Shown piece after piece: positions 54,783-64,000 of a stretch of 64,000 bases of DNA. The first letter of the stretch is position 1, and every line of letters starts with the position of its first letter. The notes beneath the pieces are model-generated. The model searched no databases. It was not told the DNA's origin and was given only the letters and a program-made list of their open reading frames with translations. Origin of the DNA: Peribacillus muralis (GTDB lineage Bacteria > Bacillota > Bacilli > Bacillales > DSM-1321); assembly GCF_001645685.2 (NCBI RefSeq), contig NZ_CP017080.1, forward strand, positions 1,540,001-1,604,000. The letters run 5' to 3'. Position numbers and translations under genes: made by a program.

Positions 54783-55985
54783 ATGCTTATCGAAAAAAAA
54801 GTACTTCTTTGCGTCACTGGCGGTATTGCTGTTTATAAGGCTGCTGCCCTGACCAGTAAATTAACACAGGAAGGTGCGCATGTAAAAGTGATCATGAGTG
54901 AATCGGCACGTCAATTCGTGACACCGCTGACATTTCAAGCGCTTTCGAGGAATGATGTGTATACAGATACATTTGATGAAAAGGATTCTTCTGTGATTGC
55001 CCACATTGACTTGGCTGATTGGGCTGATATAATCCTTGTGGCTCCGGCAACTGCGAATGTCATTGGCAAGGTGGCCAACGGAATCGCCGATGATATGATC
55101 ACGACCACGCTGCTGGCCACGGAAGCCCCCGTTTGGGTTGCGCCAGCCATGAATGTGCATATGTATGCCCATCCCGCGGTTCAGAAAAACATGGAGACAC
55201 TTCGTACGTTCGGCTATCAATTCATTGAACCTGGGGAAGGGTATTTGGCCTGCGGGTATGTAGGAAAAGGGCGGCTGGAGGAACCGGAAACGATCGTGGA
55301 GCATCTAAAGAGTCATTTTGCCGAAAAGAAGCCACAGCTTCTTAAAGGAAAGAAAGTCTTGATAACCGCGGGTCCTACTCGCGAAGCAATCGATCCGGTA
55401 CGTTTCGTCACCAATCATTCCAGCGGAAAGATGGGCTATGCTTTAGCTGAGCAGGCTATTGAACTCGGTGCAGAAGTGACATTGATAACCGGACCCGTGA
55501 ATTTGACCCCGCCTCTGAATGCACACGTCATACCTGTGGAATCGGCAGCAGATATGCATGGTGCCGTTCTCAGTCAGTTCGATTCAAGTGATGTCGTCAT
55601 CATGACAGCGGCCGTGGCTGACTATAAACCGAAGTTTTACCATGTTCAGAAGATGAAAAAGCAGCCCGGTGAAAATGTCATTCAATTTGAACGGACCAAG
55701 GATATCCTTAAAGAACTCGGTGAGAATAAAACGCATCAGCTGCTGGTAGGCTTTGCTGCTGAAACGAACAATGTCGAAGAATACGCAAGAGGGAAATTAG
55801 AGAAGAAGAATGCAGATATGATCGTTGCCAATAACGTAACCGTCGCAGGAGCAGGCTTTGGGACGGACACGAATATCGTGACCATTTACAATAAAGATGG
55901 AAGTGCAATCGAGCTTCCCAAAATGAGTAAAGCGGATATAGCTAAAAGCATCCTGGCAGAAGTATCCCGCAAGCAAAAGGAATGA
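54783..55985 (+). CDS. coaBC: Bifunctional phosphopantothenoylcysteine decarboxylase/synthetase
   Basis: This enzyme does two steps of coenzyme A synthesis: CTP-dependent joining of phosphopantothenate and cysteine (CoaB), then FMN-dependent decarboxylation (CoaC). The CoaC half (about 1-185) has VTGGIAVYKA, APAMNVHMY and the active-site cysteine in ACGYVGKGRL. The CoaB half (about 190-400) has VLITAGPTREAIDPVRF, NHSSGKMGYALAE and KKNADMIVANNV. Length is 400 aa. The ribosome site GGGGAAA precedes the ATG. panE, in the same pathway, lies 52 kb away. Confidence 0.95.
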   Translation: MLIEKKVLLCVTGGIAVYKAAALTSKLTQEGAHVKVIMSESARQFVTPLTFQALSRNDVYTDTFDEKDSSVIAHIDLADWADIILVAPATANVIGKVANGIADDMITTTLLATEAPVWVAPAMNVHMYAHPAVQKNMETLRTFGYQFIEPGEGYLACGYVGKGRLEEPETIVEHLKSHFAEKKPQLLKGKKVLITAGPTREAIDPVRFVTNHSSGKMGYALAEQAIELGAEVTLITGPVNLTPPLNAHVIPVESAADMHGAVLSQFDSSDVVIMTAAVADYKPKFYHVQKMKKQPGENVIQFERTKDILKELGENKTHQLLVGFAAETNNVEEYARGKLEKKNADMIVANNVTVAGAGFGTDTNIVTIYNKDGSAIELPKMSKADIAKSILAEVSRKQKE

Positions 55986-55991
55986 TGTGTT

Positions 55992-58403
55992 ATGGATATT
56001 GCTTCCGTGATCGTGGATGTACCCGCCAAACAAACCGATCGTGAATTCGATTACCGCATACCGGAAAAGTGGAAACAAGTCATCATGCCTGGGATGCGGG
56101 TCATCGTGCCATTCGGTCCAAGAATGGTTCAAGGGTTCGTCACTGGTTTAAAAGGCAATAGTGATTTTTCGAAATTGCGATATATAAAAGAGCCAATGGA
56201 TTTGGAGCCGATCCTTAATGATGAATTGCTTCAGCTGGCGAACTGGCTGACCAAAGAGGCCATGTGCTTTAAAATCTCAGCACTCCAAGCGATGCTCCCG
56301 GCAGCGATGAAAGCAAAGTATGAAAAGGTGATCAATGTCATCGAAGATAAAAAGGATCGACTTCCGCCAATCATTCAAACACTTTTCGGGAGAGGGCATT
56401 CCTTATCCTGGAAAGAGGTGATTGAAGGAGAGCATGCGTCCCTTATTCAAAAAGAACTCCAACATGGCAATCTGGAGCTCGTATATAATGTGAAAAACCG
56501 CCTTAATAAGAAAACGGTTCGCGTCATTCAAGCGTTGCTTTCAAGCGACGAATTGAAAGAGATGGCGTCAAGCCTTTCCGCTCAGGCAAAAAAACAACAG
56601 GAACTCCTTCAATACTTTATGGAACATCATGAGCCGATTCCGCTAAAAGAGCTGCTTGAGGTGACAAATACATCGAGCAGTACCGTCAAATCCCTTGTGT
56701 CTAAAGGGGCTTTGACGGAACTGGATCAAGAAATATATCGCGACCCTTATGAGAATCGAGTGTTCGAACAATCCAATCCCTTTACTCTTACAGACGAACA
56801 AGCTGCTGCCTTAGCACCTATCCAAGAGAAAATACATCATGATGAACATGATGTTTTCCTTTTATATGGTGTGACTGGGAGCGGGAAAACGGAAGTGTAT
56901 TTGCAGGCAATCGCCTCTGTTATCGAAAAGGGAGAAGAAGCCATCATGATGGTTCCGGAAATATCCTTGACACCGCAAACGGTGAAAAGATTTAAGGAAC
57001 GCTTCGGTGAGCAGGTCGCTGTCATGCACAGTGGTTTATCCGTTGGAGAAAAATATGATGAATGGCGAAAAATTCACCGCAAAGAAGTGAAAGTGGTCGT
57101 GGGTGCGCGTTCAGCCGTATTTGCCCCTTTTGAAAACCTGGGACTGGTCATCATCGATGAAGAGCATGAAGCGAGCTATAAACAAGAAGAAACGCCAAGG
57201 TACCATGCCAGGGATGTTGCCATTGAACGGGCAAAATCATATAAATGCCCAGTTATCCTTGGCAGCGCAACCCCGACACTTGAATCGTTTGCACGTGCCA
57301 AGAAGGACGTCTATAAGCTATTGACACTTAGCCGAAGGATGAATGAAAATCCATTGCCTGCGGTGGATATTGTTGATATGAGGGAAGAACTGAGGACCGG
57401 AAATCGTTCGATGTTTTCGGAACTGCTGTTCAGCAAGTTGAAAGATCGGCTTGAAAAAGGACAGCAGACGGTTTTGATGCTGAACAAACGGGGACATTCT
57501 TCCTTTGTGATGTGCCGAAGCTGCGGATTGGTCATCAATTGTCCTAATTGTGACATTTCACTCACCTATCATCGCTTTAATGATATAATGAAATGCCATT
57601 ATTGCGGATTCGAGGAGGGGATGCCTTCTGTTTGCCCGGAATGTGAAAGTGAGCATATACGATTCTTCGGTACCGGCACTCAAAAGGTTGAAGAAGAGCT
57701 GACAAAAATCCTCCCGGAGGCGCGGGTCATCCGGATGGACGTTGACACGACGAGTAAAAAGGGCTCACATGAGCGGCTGCTCAATGCCTTTGGTGAAGGA
57801 AAGGCTGATATATTACTTGGTACACAAATGATTGCCAAGGGACTTGATTTTCCCAACATCACCCTTGTTGGTGTCCTTTCTGCTGATACGATGCTTCATC
57901 TGCCTGATTTTCGCTCTTCGGAAAAGACATTTCAGCTGCTGACCCAGGTCAGCGGCAGGGCAGGACGTCATCAGCTTCCGGGAGAAGTGGTGATTCAAAC
58001 CTATACACCAGAGCATTACAGCATCGAGCTTTCTGCCCTGCAGGATTATGATGCCTTTTATGAACGGGAGATGGATCTCCGCAGGAAAAGTCATTATCCA
58101 CCTTATTATTATGTTGTCCTTATCACGGTTTCTCATGAAGACTTGATGAAAACAGTAAGTGTTACGGAAAAAATTACTAATTATTTAAGTTCGCGGTTGA
58201 ATCGGGACTCTATCGTCCTGGGTCCAGTCGCTTCACCGATCAGCCGAATCAACAATAGATATCGATATCAATGTCTGATAAAATACAAACGAGAGCCGGA
58301 CCTTAATCGACATTTACGAACGCTTTTAGAGCATTACCAAAAAGAAACGGCCCAAAATCATCTGCAGATTTCAATTGATTTGAATCCACAGATCATGATG
58401 TGA
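55992..58403 (+). CDS. priA: Primosomal protein N' (replication restart helicase PriA)
   Basis: PriA recognises abandoned replication forks and reloads the helicase. The N-terminal DNA-binding domain is followed by Walker A GVTGSGKTEV (from Gly293), Walker B/DEAH-like IIDEEHEASYK, a zinc-binding region of eight cysteines in four CxxC pairs (about residues 510-555) and the C-terminal helicase lobe (LLGTQMIAKGLDFPN). Length is 803 aa. It starts 6 bases after the coaBC stop, with AAGGAATG as ribosome site. Confidence 0.95.
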   Translation: MDIASVIVDVPAKQTDREFDYRIPEKWKQVIMPGMRVIVPFGPRMVQGFVTGLKGNSDFSKLRYIKEPMDLEPILNDELLQLANWLTKEAMCFKISALQAMLPAAMKAKYEKVINVIEDKKDRLPPIIQTLFGRGHSLSWKEVIEGEHASLIQKELQHGNLELVYNVKNRLNKKTVRVIQALLSSDELKEMASSLSAQAKKQQELLQYFMEHHEPIPLKELLEVTNTSSSTVKSLVSKGALTELDQEIYRDPYENRVFEQSNPFTLTDEQAAALAPIQEKIHHDEHDVFLLYGVTGSGKTEVYLQAIASVIEKGEEAIMMVPEISLTPQTVKRFKERFGEQVAVMHSGLSVGEKYDEWRKIHRKEVKVVVGARSAVFAPFENLGLVIIDEEHEASYKQEETPRYHARDVAIERAKSYKCPVILGSATPTLESFARAKKDVYKLLTLSRRMNENPLPAVDIVDMREELRTGNRSMFSELLFSKLKDRLEKGQQTVLMLNKRGHSSFVMCRSCGLVINCPNCDISLTYHRFNDIMKCHYCGFEEGMPSVCPECESEHIRFFGTGTQKVEEELTKILPEARVIRMDVDTTSKKGSHERLLNAFGEGKADILLGTQMIAKGLDFPNITLVGVLSADTMLHLPDFRSSEKTFQLLTQVSGRAGRHQLPGEVVIQTYTPEHYSIELSALQDYDAFYEREMDLRRKSHYPPYYYVVLITVSHEDLMKTVSVTEKITNYLSSRLNRDSIVLGPVASPISRINNRYRYQCLIKYKREPDLNRHLRTLLEHYQKETAQNHLQISIDLNPQIMM

Positions 58404-58426
58404 TGGTTTAAGAGTAAGATGCTTAC

Positions 58427-58454
58427 CGCGAGCTGTTACGAGCTTGCGTTTTTA
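58427..58454 (+). terminator. Weak terminator after priA
   Basis: An 8-bp stem with one G-U pair (58427-58434 with 58441-58448) carries a 6-base loop followed by TTTTTAT. A second small inverted repeat, GTAAG/CTTAC, precedes it. Confidence 0.6.
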
Positions 58455-58500
58455 TATAATGGAGTGCTGTTTTTTCTAATTTAGGAGGGTACCTTGAATT

Positions 58501-58986
58501 TTGGCTATTTTACCGATTGTTTTGTTTCCTGAAAAAATTTTACAACAAAAATGTGATAAAGTAACAAGTTTTGATAAAAAATTGGCAAAGCTGTTAAATA
58601 ACATGTATGAAACGATGGTGGAAGCGGATGGGGTTGGGCTGGCTGCACCTCAGGTTGGCGTAAAAAAGCAAGTGGCCGTCGTTGAAATAGAAGAAGGGTC
58701 AGGTCACCTTGAACTGATCAATCCAGAGGTGCTGGAAATGGAAGGCGAGCAGACTGGTGTGGAGGGATGCCTGAGCTTTCCGAGCTTATATGGTGAAGTG
58801 TCCCGTCCTTACAGCATTAAAGTGAGGGCACAAGACAGAAAAGGAAGCTTTTTCGAGATAGAGGCGGAGGATTTCCTCGCAAGAGCACTTCTGCATGAGA
58901 TCGATCATTTGCAAGGGGTTTTATTTACAAGTAAAGTTTCGCGCTATATTTCAGAAGAAGAGTTAGAAGGGTATGAAGAAGAATGA
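58501..58986 (+). CDS. def: Peptide deformylase
   Basis: It removes the formyl group from new proteins. The three motifs of this metal enzyme are present: GVGLAAPQ (from Gly44), EGCLSF with metal-binding Cys90, and HEIDH (His132, Glu133, His136). Length is 161 aa. The start is TTG at 58501, with GGAGGG about 12 bases upstream. It has a type 1 (short, YlbK-independent) layout. A second deformylase may exist elsewhere, as in B. subtilis. The end overlaps fmt by 4 bases. Confidence 0.94.
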   Translation: MAILPIVLFPEKILQQKCDKVTSFDKKLAKLLNNMYETMVEADGVGLAAPQVGVKKQVAVVEIEEGSGHLELINPEVLEMEGEQTGVEGCLSFPSLYGEVSRPYSIKVRAQDRKGSFFEIEAEDFLARALLHEIDHLQGVLFTSKVSRYISEEELEGYEEE

Positions 58987-59942
58987 CAAAAATTATCTTT
59001 ATGGGTACACCGGATTTCTCAGTGCCGGTATTGAAAAGGATCATTGACGAAGGGTTTGAAGTGATTGCAGTCGTTACCCAACCGGATCGTCCCGTTGGCC
59101 GTAAAAAGGTACTGACCCCCCCGCCAGTTAAAGTAGAAGCGGAAAAACAGGGGATTCCCGTTTATCAGCCTGAAAAAATCCGTGAAAAAGAAGAACTTGA
59201 AAAGATCATCGCTTTAGGTGCTGACCTTGTGGTGACCGCAGCCTTTGGACAAATCCTCCCGAATGAATTGCTGGAAGCCCCTAAATACGGATGCATTAAT
59301 GTCCATGCCTCCTTGCTTCCTGAACTTCGTGGCGGTGCACCCATTCATTATTCGATATTGCAGGGAAAAGAAAAAACGGGAATCACCATCATGTATATGG
59401 CAGAAAAATTGGATGCCGGAGATATATTGACTCAAGCCGAAGTTGCCATTGCGGAAGAAGACAATGTAGGAACACTTCATGACAAGTTAAGCAAGTTAGG
59501 TTCTGATTTGCTTGCGGAAACTTTGCCGAAGCTTATCAATGGTGAGTTAAAGCCAATCAAGCAAGATGAGGACAAAGCAACATTCGCTCCTAATATAAAA
59601 CGGTCGGAGGAAAAAATCGACTGGTCGAAAACAGGTGGAAATATCTATAACCAAGTACGCGGGCTGAATCCATGGCCAGTTGCCTATACAACTTTAAACG
59701 GGTCGGTCATGAAAATTTGGCAGGCCAGTAAGGTTGAACACGGCAATCAGGAAGCGCCGGGTACGATTATAGAAGTGCAAAATGACGGGTTCATCGTTTC
59801 GACAGGCAATGAAACGGCGATACTGATTACAATGCTACAGCCTTCAGGGAAGAAAAAAATGCCGGCGAAAGATTACTTGCGCGGAGCCGGTTCGTTCATT
59901 AAAGCAGGCATGAAGTTAGGAGAACAGAATGAAGCAAACTAA
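58983..59942 (+). CDS. fmt: Methionyl-tRNA formyltransferase
   Basis: It formylates initiator Met-tRNA with 10-formyltetrahydrofolate. The N-terminal [11 protein letters not shown], the catalytic region [20 protein letters not shown] (Asn and His, with the Asp in EKLDAGDIL) and the C-terminal OB-like domain (about 210-315) are seen. Length is 319 aa. The ATG overlaps the def stop, a near-universal gene pair. Confidence 0.95.
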   Translation: MTKIIFMGTPDFSVPVLKRIIDEGFEVIAVVTQPDRPVGRKKVLTPPPVKVEAEKQGIPVYQPEKIREKEELEKIIALGADLVVTAAFGQILPNELLEAPKYGCINVHASLLPELRGGAPIHYSILQGKEKTGITIMYMAEKLDAGDILTQAEVAIAEEDNVGTLHDKLSKLGSDLLAETLPKLINGELKPIKQDEDKATFAPNIKRSEEKIDWSKTGGNIYNQVRGLNPWPVAYTTLNGSVMKIWQASKVEHGNQEAPGTIIEVQNDGFIVSTGNETAILITMLQPSGKKKMPAKDYLRGAGSFIKAGMKLGEQNEAN

Positions 59943-61281
59943 AAAGGGAGTACGTGACATTGCTCTTGATATATTGGAATCTGTAGAGAAAAACCAATCC
60001 TACAGTAACCTCTTACTAAACAACTTGATCAAAAAGCATCAATTATCCGCTGTGGACAGCGGTTTGCTTACGGAGATAAGCTACGGAACGATACAGCGTA
60101 AAATGACTTTGGATTACTTTTTGAGCCCTTATATTAAACAACCTAAAAAGACGCAAAGCTGGGTCATCAATTTGCTTAGGCTATCCGTTTATCAAATGGT
60201 TTATTTAGATAAGGTGCCGGATCATGCGATCATTTTCGAGGCAGTTGAAATTTCCAAAAAACGTGGTCATAAAGGTACATCTTCCATGGTCAATGGCGTG
60301 CTTCGAAACATCCAGAGAAATGGTGTTCCTTCCCTTGACGCCATCAAGGATGATCTCGAAAGGCTCTCCATCGAAGTAAGTCATCCAGTTTGGTTGATCA
60401 AACGCTGGGTGGAGCAATTTGGTTATGAAAAAACCAAGGAAATGTGTGAAGTGAATTTAACGGCCCCATTGCAGACGGGACGTGTCAATTTAAAGAAGAT
60501 ATCCCGCAGTGAATTAATGAGCATATTAAGGGAAGAGGGATATGACGTCGAGGCAAGTGAAGTCGTCCCCGAAGCCATCGTTAGCTATAGAGGCAATCTT
60601 GCTCATTCAGAAAGTTATAAATTAGGGTACTTATCGATTCAGGACGAAAGCTCGATGCTTGTTGCGCATGCATTGGGGGCAAATGATAATGATGCTGTAC
60701 TCGATTGTTGTGCTGCTCCTGGAGGGAAAACGACACATATTGCAGAAGGTTTAACGACTGGACAAGTATATGCGCTTGATCTTCATGAACATAAAGTAAA
60801 GCTCATTAAAGAACAGGCAGAGCGTCTAAAATTGAGAAACAACATCAAGACTATGGCACTTGATAGCAGAAAAGTGCAAGAACACTTCAATAAGGAAGGG
60901 TTTGACCGGGTCTTGATCGATGCGCCATGTTCAGGCTTGGGAGTCATGCGCCGGAAGCCCGATGTAAAGTACACAAAAACAAAAGATGATATACTGAAAC
61001 TCTCAAGCATACAAAAGCAATTATTGGAAGCTGCTGCACCGCTAGTAAAGCAAGGCGGACGGTTAGTATATAGTACATGCACGGTGGATATGGAAGAAAA
61101 TGACAGGGTGGCATTGGCATTTTTGAATGAACACCCGGATTTCGAGAGCGACCCATCGCTGTCCGAAAGAATGCCCGAAAGCGTTCAGCCGTTCATCGAG
61201 GGCCATACGCTACAAGTTTTTCCGCAATATTTTAGCAGTGACGGATTCTTTATTGCGAGTTTTAGAAAGAAGGTGCTGTAA
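59929..61281 (+). CDS. rsmB: 16S rRNA (cytosine-967-C5)-methyltransferase RsmB
   Basis: RsmB (Sun) methylates C967 in 16S rRNA. An N-terminal NusB-like domain (about 1-130) is followed by the methyltransferase domain with SAM motif [15 protein letters not shown] (from Asp259). The two cysteines typical of m5C enzymes are Cys334 in DAPCSG and Cys384 in YSTCTVD. Length is 450 aa. It overlaps fmt by 14 bases, with AGGAGA upstream, and its stop overlaps the rlmN ATG. Confidence 0.93.
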   Translation: MKQTKKGVRDIALDILESVEKNQSYSNLLLNNLIKKHQLSAVDSGLLTEISYGTIQRKMTLDYFLSPYIKQPKKTQSWVINLLRLSVYQMVYLDKVPDHAIIFEAVEISKKRGHKGTSSMVNGVLRNIQRNGVPSLDAIKDDLERLSIEVSHPVWLIKRWVEQFGYEKTKEMCEVNLTAPLQTGRVNLKKISRSELMSILREEGYDVEASEVVPEAIVSYRGNLAHSESYKLGYLSIQDESSMLVAHALGANDNDAVLDCCAAPGGKTTHIAEGLTTGQVYALDLHEHKVKLIKEQAERLKLRNNIKTMALDSRKVQEHFNKEGFDRVLIDAPCSGLGVMRRKPDVKYTKTKDDILKLSSIQKQLLEAAAPLVKQGGRLVYSTCTVDMEENDRVALAFLNEHPDFESDPSLSERMPESVQPFIEGHTLQVFPQYFSSDGFFIASFRKKVL

Positions 61282-62375
61282 TGGCAGAAATAACTAAATC
61301 ATCCAGAGTAAGAAAAGACACAACACCAGAAAAACCATCCATCTATTCATTAGAGCTTCACCAAATCAAAGATTGGATCATTCAAAATGGCGAGAAGGCT
61401 TTCCGGGCCGAACAAGTTTACGATTGGCTTTATAAAAAGCGCGTCTCAAGTTTTGAAGATATGTCCAACCTATCGAAATCCTTACGAGATAAGCTGGAAA
61501 CACATTTTACATTCACTACGTTGAAAACGCTGATTCAGCAAACATCGAATGATGGCACGATGAAGTTTTTATTTGAACTTCATGATGGCTATTCAATTGA
61601 AACGGTGCTGATGCGCCATGAATATGGAAACTCCATTTGCGTGACAACACAGGTTGGTTGTAGAATTGGTTGTACCTTCTGTGCATCGACACTGGGCGGC
61701 TTAAAGCGGAATCTTGAAGCTGGTGAAATAGTTGCCCAAGTCGTTAAAGTCCAGCAAGCACTTGACGAAGTGGAAGAACGTGTAAGCTCTGTCGTCATCA
61801 TGGGAATTGGTGAGCCGTTTGATAACTACGATAATATGATGTCATTCTTGAAGAATATAAATCATGAAAAAGGCTTGAACATCGGGGCCCGTCATATTAC
61901 CGTTTCAACAAGCGGAATCATTCCCAAAATCTATAAATTTGCTGAAGAAAGCATGCAAATCAACTTTGCGGTTTCGCTGCATGCACCCAACACGGAGTTA
62001 AGAAGTAAATTGATGCCGATCAACAAGGCCTACAAACTTCCGGACTTGATCGAAGCCATCAAATACTATACAGAAAAAACAGGGCGCCGTGTAAGTTTTG
62101 AATATGGTTTATTCGGCGGCGAAAATGATACAGTCGAACACGCCGAAGAATTAGCCAATTTAATAAGTGGGATAAAATGCCATGTTAATTTAATTCCGGT
62201 GAACTATGTACCGGAACGCAACTATGTACGTACACCTCGGGATCAAATTTTTGAGTTTGAAAAAACATTGAAAAAGCGCGGTATCAATGTAACGATCCGA
62301 AGGGAACAAGGCAGTGATATCGACGCAGCCTGCGGCCAGCTTCGGGCCAAGGAGCGCAAAGAAGAGACGAGGTGA
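61281..62375 (+). CDS. rlmN: Dual-specificity 23S rRNA/tRNA adenine-C2 methyltransferase RlmN
   Basis: This radical SAM enzyme methylates A2503 of 23S rRNA and A37 of some tRNAs. The iron-sulfur cluster ligands are Cys127, Cys131 and Cys134 (CRIGCTFC), the SAM-binding [11 protein letters not shown] follows, and Cys351 (AACGQL) is the expected methyl-carrying cysteine. It is RlmN rather than the resistance enzyme Cfr, judging from the N-terminal and gene setting. Length is 364 aa. The ATG overlaps the rsmB stop. Confidence 0.94.
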   Translation: MAEITKSSRVRKDTTPEKPSIYSLELHQIKDWIIQNGEKAFRAEQVYDWLYKKRVSSFEDMSNLSKSLRDKLETHFTFTTLKTLIQQTSNDGTMKFLFELHDGYSIETVLMRHEYGNSICVTTQVGCRIGCTFCASTLGGLKRNLEAGEIVAQVVKVQQALDEVEERVSSVVIMGIGEPFDNYDNMMSFLKNINHEKGLNIGARHITVSTSGIIPKIYKFAEESMQINFAVSLHAPNTELRSKLMPINKAYKLPDLIEAIKYYTEKTGRRVSFEYGLFGGENDTVEHAEELANLISGIKCHVNLIPVNYVPERNYVRTPRDQIFEFEKTLKKRGINVTIRREQGSDIDAACGQLRAKERKEETR

Positions 62376-62379
62376 CCCT

Positions 62380-63129
62380 ATGAGGGCGATATTTAAAACA
62401 GACCGTGGAAGGGTCCGCCAGCATAATGAAGATAATGGCGGAATCTTTAAAAACTCGGAAGGCGTCCGCCTTGCCATCGTTGCCGATGGCATGGGCGGCC
62501 ACCGTGCCGGGGATGTAGCAAGTGCGATGACGATAGACCTTATGAAAAAGGGCTGGGAGGAATCCAGCGGAATTGAAACGGCCAATGATGCCGAGGAGTG
62601 GCTAAAACAGCAAATCTTCTTGGTCAATCATTCGCTATTCGAATATGCCGAGGCACATACGGAATGTAAGGGAATGGGAACTACCGTTGTTGCTGCTATT
62701 TGTACTGACAAGTTCGCGACCATTGCCAATATTGGGGACAGTCGATGTTATTTGTATAATGAGAGTGGCTTTAAGCAGGTTACGGAGGATCATTCACTCG
62801 TTAACGAGCTGGTCCGATCAGGGCAGATTTCGAAGGAAGATGCCGAGAACCATCCACGAAAAAATGTTTTATTACGAGCCTTGGGGACAGAAATGCAAGT
62901 TGAAATGGATATCACGACGGTCATATTCGAAGAAAGTGATTTATTGTTGCTTTGTTCGGATGGCTTAACGAACAAAGTGAGTGAAGTGGAGCTTGAAGAA
63001 ACGGTTATAAATGGGCAGTCTCTTGAAGAAAAGGCAAATTCATTAATAGATAAGGCCAATCACTACGGTGGGGAAGACAACATCACCCTTGTGCTTGTTC
63101 AATTTACTGATGAAAGCGAAAGCAGGTGA
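62380..63129 (+). CDS. prpC: PP2C-type serine/threonine phosphatase PrpC
   Basis: PrpC reverses phosphorylation by PrkC. The manganese-binding aspartates include Asp36 in VADGMGGH, with further motifs GDSRCYLYN, CSDGLTN and GGEDNITLVLV. Length is 249 aa. The ATG at 62380 has GAGGTGA 5 bases upstream; an in-frame start at 62314 lies inside rlmN and is rejected. The stop is 5 bases before prkC. Confidence 0.94.
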   Translation: MRAIFKTDRGRVRQHNEDNGGIFKNSEGVRLAIVADGMGGHRAGDVASAMTIDLMKKGWEESSGIETANDAEEWLKQQIFLVNHSLFEYAEAHTECKGMGTTVVAAICTDKFATIANIGDSRCYLYNESGFKQVTEDHSLVNELVRSGQISKEDAENHPRKNVLLRALGTEMQVEMDITTVIFEESDLLLLCSDGLTNKVSEVELEETVINGQSLEEKANSLIDKANHYGGEDNITLVLVQFTDESESR

Positions 63130-63134
63130 ATTGA

Positions 63135-64000
63135 ATGCTGATTGGCAGAAGAATCAACGGCCGTTATAAACTGATCGAAATGGTCGGTGGCGGCGGTATG
63201 GCGAACGTCTACCTTGCAAGGGATATGATCTTGGATAGGGATGTTGCATTGAAAATCCTTCGCATGGACTTCAACAATGACGAAGAATTCATCAAGCGCT
63301 TCAACCGGGAAGCTCAATCGGCAACCAGTTTGGCCCATCCCAATATCGTAAGCATTTATGACGTTGGTGAAGAAGATGCCATCTATTATATCGTCATGGA
63401 ATATGTGGACGGTTTCACCCTTAAGCAATACATACAAAAATATTATCCGATTCCAGTCGAAAAAGCCTTGGATATCATGAAGCAAATAACGGCAGCGATT
63501 TCCCATGCCCACCATAACGGGATCATCCATCGTGACATCAAGCCACAGAACATACTGATCGATAAAGAAGGAACCGTCAAGATTACGGACTTTGGAATTG
63601 CCTTGGCCTTGAGTGCAACCAACATCACTCAGACGAACGCCGTTTTGGGCTCCGTCCATTACTTATCACCGGAGCAGGCAAGGGGCGGAATGGCCAATAA
63701 GAAATCGGACATTTATTCGCTTGGCATCGTCATGTTTGAATTGCTGACGGGTAGATTGCCTTTTTCGGGTGAATCTGCCGTGTCGATAGCACTTAAACAT
63801 TTACAATCGGAAACTCCTTCACCAAAACGCTGGAATCCTGAAATACCGCAGAGTGTAGAAAATATTATTTTGAGGGCGACAGCGAAAGATTCATATTACC
63901 GGTATGAGAGTGTAGATTCAATGGAAGATGACATTCGAACGTCACTCAATCCTGAGCGTTCGAATGAGCAGCCCTTCATGATACCGGAAGACCATGATGC
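63135..64000 (+). CDS. prkC: Serine/threonine protein kinase PrkC, 5' part (runs off window)
   Basis: The frame stays open to the window edge; 288 codons are visible. It has a Hanks-type kinase domain: Gly-rich loop [12 protein letters not shown] lysine Lys40 (ALKIL), catalytic Asp134 in [11 protein letters not shown], then an activation loop rich in threonine ([20 protein letters not shown]). The membrane helix and extracellular PASTA repeats that sense muropeptides and trigger germination lie beyond the edge, as expected from the family. AGGTGA at the end of prpC is the ribosome site. Confidence 0.93.
   Translation, partial: MLIGRRINGRYKLIEMVGGGGMANVYLARDMILDRDVALKILRMDFNNDEEFIKRFNREAQSATSLAHPNIVSIYDVGEEDAIYYIVMEYVDGFTLKQYIQKYYPIPVEKALDIMKQITAAISHAHHNGIIHRDIKPQNILIDKEGTVKITDFGIALALSATNITQTNAVLGSVHYLSPEQARGGMANKKSDIYSLGIVMFELLTGRLPFSGESAVSIALKHLQSETPSPKRWNPEIPQSVENIILRATAKDSYYRYESVDSMEDDIRTSLNPERSNEQPFMIPEDHD

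Overview
The window is a stretch of chromosome from a spore-forming, Gram-positive bacterium of the Bacillaceae. Gene order and protein sequences follow the Bacillus subtilis backbone from ylbO through the dcw (division and cell wall) cluster to prkC. The MurE DNPR motif (meso-diaminopimelate wall), bacillithiol synthesis (bshC), SpoVD/SpoVE/SpoIIGA/SigE/SigG and PyrR-type attenuators all fit. It is close to, but not the same as, B. subtilis. A Peribacillus or other B. cereus/megaterium-like relative is my guess from memory; no search was run. No prophage, insertion sequence, CRISPR array, rRNA or tRNA was seen.

Layout. 1-5.1 kb: end of an enoyl-CoA hydratase gene, gerR (ylbO), ylbP (reverse strand), panE, yllA, bshC. 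5.3-23.2 kb: dcw cluster mraZ-rsmH-ftsL-pbpB-spoVD-murE-mraY-murD-spoVE-murB-divIB-ftsA-ftsZ, split by intrinsic terminators into several transcription units. Two things stand out here: murG is absent between spoVE and murB, and the two DUF881 genes plus sbp between divIB and ftsA survive only as pseudogenes full of stops and frameshifts. 23.5-26.3 kb: spoIIGA-sigE-sigG, the switch to compartment-specific sporulation transcription. 26.5-30.5 kb: ylmC-pgeF-ylmE-sepF-ylmG-rqcP-divIVA, accessory division and cell-pole genes. 30.6-35.6 kb: isoleucine T-box, ileS, lspA, rluD. 35.6-47.6 kb: complete pyrimidine operon pyrR-P-B-C-AA-AB-K-D-F-E with three PyrR attenuators. 47.6-64 kb: rqcH (reverse strand), yloB calcium ATPase, yloC, remA, gmk, rpoZ, coaBC, priA, def, fmt, rsmB, rlmN, prpC and a prkC gene cut by the window edge.

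How the genes work together. The dcw and ylm blocks supply lipid-linked peptidoglycan precursor (murE, mraY, murD, murB), the divisome (FtsL, PBP2B, DivIB, FtsA, FtsZ, SepF, DivIVA) and the sporulation versions of the synthase pair (SpoVD with SpoVE). SpoIIGA then processes pro-SigE after asymmetric division. The pyr operon makes UMP from bicarbonate, glutamine and aspartate and is controlled by UMP-sensing PyrR at three leader sites. RqcH and RqcP both act in rescue of stalled ribosomes. def-fmt-rsmB-rlmN is a translation start and rRNA modification block, and prpC-prkC is a phosphatase-kinase pair.

Most of the window is ordinary core genome. I did not find an undescribed defence or biosynthetic system. 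The points worth a second look are the decayed ylxW-ylxX-sbp triad, the missing murG, the phased TGGRN repeats before mraZ, the conserved long-spacer spoIIG promoter, a hairpin that would mask the sigG ribosome site, and a pair of competing hairpins between rpoZ and coaBC.
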